A stretch of 64,000 bases of DNA from assembly GCA_964415675.1 (NCBI GenBank), contig CAYQBG010000009.1:62001-126000 (forward strand). The letters run 5' to 3'. Under the pieces are notes generated by a model. That model had not been told where the DNA came from and did no database searches. It saw only the letters and a list, made by a program, of their open reading frames with translations. This DNA is from UBA5336 sp964415675 (GTDB taxonomy: Bacteria; Pseudomonadota; Alphaproteobacteria; Caulobacterales; Hyphomonadaceae). A program made the position numbers and the translations under genes. Position 1 is the stretch's first letter, and each line of letters begins with the position of its first letter. Of this stretch, positions 61,986-64,000 are shown in pieces.

Positions 61986-62372
61986 TCAGGCGGCCTCGAT
62001 CGACGGCGAGTCTGCTTCAGTTTCGAGGCCCTTGATGATCGTCTCGTTTATTTCGACAATATCTTCAATACTGCCAGAGCCCGACAGTATGGACATGCTC
62101 TCGCGTCTTACAAATTCGGCCAGCTGCAACAGCGAGCGCCGTGTGTCGTCCTGGAGAGCATTCCCAGGACGCATGAGGTCAGCGGCGAGCACAGTCCAGA
62201 GTTCAAGGTTCCGGCTGACCGCATCAGCCCACATTGCGAGATTGCGCGGAGGTGTCGCGTCAACATTCCGGAGCTCTGCGGTGATCTGTCTGAAGACCGC
62301 CAGTTCCAATTGCTTGTCATCCATCGTGCGGCTTGTGACCGCCCCATAGGCCTTGTACGCGACGTTCTGCAA
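61986..62372 (-). CDS. flaF: Flagellar biosynthesis regulator FlaF
   Basis: 128 residues. YKAYGAVTSRTMDDKQLELAVF and LWTVLAADLMRPGNALQ are family signatures. FlaF is needed for flagellin secretion/translation and acts opposite to FlbT. It lies between flagellin and flbT on the same strand, 31 bases after the flagellin terminator. Confidence 0.88.
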   Translation of the reverse strand: MQNVAYKAYGAVTSRTMDDKQLELAVFRQITAELRNVDATPPRNLAMWADAVSRNLELWTVLAADLMRPGNALQDDTRRSLLQLAEFVRRESMSILSGSGSIEDIVEINETIIKGLETEADSPSIEAA

Positions 62373-62397
62373 ATCCAGCTCCTGATTGGCTCGAATA

Positions 62398-62429
62398 GGT
62401 AAAGGCCCGGGCCGCTAGCGGCCCGGGCC
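62398..62429 (-). terminator. Strong terminator after flagellin
   Basis: Perfect 26-base palindrome (62404-62429) of GC-rich arms meeting at a TA, followed on the minus strand by TTTACC. It separates flagellin from flaF and probably allows high flagellin mRNA with lower readthrough into flaF-flbT. Confidence 0.75.
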
Positions 62430-62440
62430 CGTTGAAATGC

Positions 62441-63688
62441 CTAGCGGAAGAGCGACAGCAGGTTCTGCGGCGCCTGGTTGGCAATAGACAGCGCCTGGGT
62501 ACCCAGCTGCTGCTGCACCTGAAGGGCCTGCAGCTTGGCCGAGGCCGACTCCATATCCGCGTCGGTCAGGCCGCCGATGCCGGAGGTCAGGGAATCAACC
62601 AGCGTGCTCACGAACTCGCTCTGATTTTCGATCCGGCCCTGTGAGGAACCGAAAGAAGCGGCTGCGTCGACCGACGTCTGGATGAGACCTTCAACGGCCG
62701 TCAGTGCCGAAGTGGCCCCGGCAGCGCTTGTCACATCGATCGTGGCCAGATTTCCAAGGCCGCCTACGCTCGTGCCGGCTGTGCCGCCGGTCGCACTCTC
62801 AGCCGTGATGTCGATGTCGTCGCCGGAACTGTTGGTGATCGAGATCGTGTCGTCAGCGCGAGAGACCGAATAGTTGGTTTCGCCGGTGGCCGCGAAGAAA
62901 TTCGAGACCTGGTTCTGCAGATTCGCCGCGACAGAGTTCAGGCTGTCATCTGCGCCCGCAACATACTCGAAAGTGCGCTGACCGAGGCTGTTGGCACCGC
63001 CACTGTCGTCGAGAACAATACGGTAGCTGGTGCCGTCAGCAACGCTTGCAATCTGGATGTCCTGCGTTGCTGCATCGCCAACTGTTGCAGCCGTGCCGGC
63101 ATTGGTGCCGCCATTGTCGATAATCGACGTGTCGGTCACCGCAGTGCCGCCGAATGTCGCCCCGGTGGCCGAATTGCTGAGGGACAGGTCCTGACGGGCA
63201 ACGGAAATGTATGAGGCCGCCACTGTTCCTGAGGAGTCGCGGTCCAGCGACGAAAGCACCTGGACATCAGCCGACGAGTTGCCGTCAATGAGGTTGAGAC
63301 CATTGAACTGCGCGGCGCCCACAATCGATTCGATCTGATCACGCAGCGCACCGATATCCGTCTGGACCTTGCTCCGATCGACGTTCTCCTCCTGCGCAGA
63401 AACAATCAGACCCTTCATGTCGGTGAGCATGTCGGTGATCTGCTCAGACGCAGCACGCGCCACTCCGACCGTTGAAGACCCCAGATTGAGGGAGTCGCTG
63501 ATCTGCTGGAACCCCTGCACATCGCTCGACATCACGGTAGAAATCGACCAGATGGCAGCATTGTCCTTGGCATTTGCCACTTTCTTGCCTGTTGAGATTT
63601 CGTTCTGAACCGTTTCGAGGCCGCGATTGATATTGCGGAGGGTATCGAGCGCGACCATCGCGCTGTTGTTCGTAAGAATACTGGACAT
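62441..63688 (-). CDS. fljK-like: Flagellin
   Basis: 415 residues. N-terminal D0/D1 (SAMVALDTLRNINRGL, EISTGKKVANAKDNAAIWSI) and C-terminal D0 (LQVQQQLGTQALSIANQAPQ) surround a central variable region of about 150-250 that makes it longer than the 273-residue Caulobacter flagellins. It is exported by the flagellar type III system and polymerises into the filament. Translation likely under FlbT/FlaF control. Only one flagellin is seen here. Confidence 0.96.
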   Translation of the reverse strand: MSSILTNNSAMVALDTLRNINRGLETVQNEISTGKKVANAKDNAAIWSISTVMSSDVQGFQQISDSLNLGSSTVGVARAASEQITDMLTDMKGLIVSAQEENVDRSKVQTDIGALRDQIESIVGAAQFNGLNLIDGNSSADVQVLSSLDRDSSGTVAASYISVARQDLSLSNSATGATFGGTAVTDTSIIDNGGTNAGTAATVGDAATQDIQIASVADGTSYRIVLDDSGGANSLGQRTFEYVAGADDSLNSVAANLQNQVSNFFAATGETNYSVSRADDTISITNSSGDDIDITAESATGGTAGTSVGGLGNLATIDVTSAAGATSALTAVEGLIQTSVDAAASFGSSQGRIENQSEFVSTLVDSLTSGIGGLTDADMESASAKLQALQVQQQLGTQALSIANQAPQNLLSLFR

Positions 63689-63837
63689 GAGTCTGCCTTG
63701 TCAGTTGGCCCGGCACGTACACGCGGGCAGTGGCCGGATGGTTTTTACGTCGTCCTGACTTAGAAGTATTACTAGCAACACGTCCTGGTTACCTGATAGA
63801 CGTCTTACCCACCTTCCGTGTATATCTGGTTAATTTA
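63689..63837 (-). promoter_or_regulatory. Flagellin leader and promoter
   Basis: About 150 bases upstream of flagellin without a gene. The leader could carry FlbT-responsive structure. No perfect sigma-54 -24/-12 pair was identified. Confidence 0.4.
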
Positions 63838-64000
63838 TCAGCGACTCACTGAGTATCCTCCCCCAGACCGCTGAAATCGCTTCTTCTCACCTTTGCTTGT
63901 GTAGGCTCCGACTTCCACGATTTCTTGAATTGAACTCATTCTGCGTATCAAAGAGTCCAGTCCGGACCGTATAGACTCCATATGTTGTCTGTTTTCGTCG
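63838..64000 (-). CDS. C-terminal part of an unknown, probably flagellar protein
   Basis: Open frame running off the window to a TGA at 63838. The last 54 residues are basic and helical (ENRQHMESIRSGLDSLIRR, then EVGAYTSKGEKKRF) with a glycine-rich tail. Not recognised; upstream position relative to flagellin suggests a flagellar role. Only the end is visible. Confidence 0.5.
   Translation of the reverse strand, partial: DENRQHMESIRSGLDSLIRRMSSIQEIVEVGAYTSKGEKKRFQRSGGGYSVSR

Noticed and set aside
63689..63837. Sigma-54 promoter for flagellin
   Set aside because: The best match (AGGACGTGTTGC on the minus strand) has the wrong spacing between GG and GC.
1..64000. CRISPR array, tRNA/rRNA genes, prophage
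   Set aside because: No regularly spaced repeats, no tRNA-like cloverleaf and no phage structural genes were seen on reading the window.

Overview
The window is a gene-dense, GC-rich stretch of an alphaproteobacterial chromosome. It most likely comes from a marine, flagellated member of the Hyphomonadaceae/Maricaulales/Caulobacterales side. The evidence is a flagellin-flaF-flbT block, the hisS-hisZ-hisG arrangement, the MltA/Tim44-like/SecB/DUF3126 neighbourhood, a SapC protein and a methylsuccinyl-CoA dehydrogenase of the ethylmalonyl-CoA pathway. Genus-level placement is inference. No rRNA, tRNA, CRISPR array or prophage was seen.

Layout: (1) 1-6 kb, arginine genes (argF partial, argD) and a histidine block hisS-hisZ-hisG, minus strand. 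(2) 6-15 kb, a DsbD-like thiol reductase, a SapC protein with a collagen-like N-terminus, a DUF885 lipoprotein, a VWA lipoprotein, an SDR and a membrane protein. (3) 15-20 kb, methylsuccinyl-CoA dehydrogenase and a feruloyl-CoA-synthase-like ligase. (4) 20.7-23.8 kb, a tightly overlapping four-gene operon with an arylsulfotransferase-like protein, two small membrane proteins and a PAPS-type sulfotransferase. (5) 23.7-29.9 kb, mltA, timA, secB, DUF3126, an osmoprotectant ABC transporter and an MscS channel. (6) 30-39 kb, SDR, epoxide hydrolase, small lipoproteins, GGDEF protein, CreD, a TM-helix-repeat channel, an acyltransferase, a receiver protein and a spermidine-synthase-like protein. (7) 39.4-42.3 kb, an arsenic module arsR-porin-acr3 with a clear operator after arsR. 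(8) 45-59 kb, an accessory catabolic island with signs of decay. (9) 59.6-64 kb, a glycerate-kinase-like gene and flagellar genes.

The most notable region is the island at 45-59 kb. A TetR regulator sits among a TonB-dependent receptor (3' truncated), a Baeyer-Villiger-type monooxygenase, a GST, an IS3-family element that has replaced most of a second GST, a haloalkane dehalogenase, an alternative oxidase, a sulfatase, a DUF1330 protein, a decayed metallo-beta-lactamase-fold gene, a decayed Crp/Fnr regulator and a sulfate-exporter-like protein. A related 17-bp dyad (consensus TTAATRYNNNWCATTAR) lies in front of five of these units: the receptor/tetR divergent promoter, the monooxygenase, the dehalogenase, the oxidase and the sulfatase. 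I infer one TetR-controlled regulon for uptake and breakdown of an unidentified, possibly halogenated or sulfated hydrophobic compound, now partly eroding. The second system worth attention is the sulfation operon at 20.7-23.8 kb.
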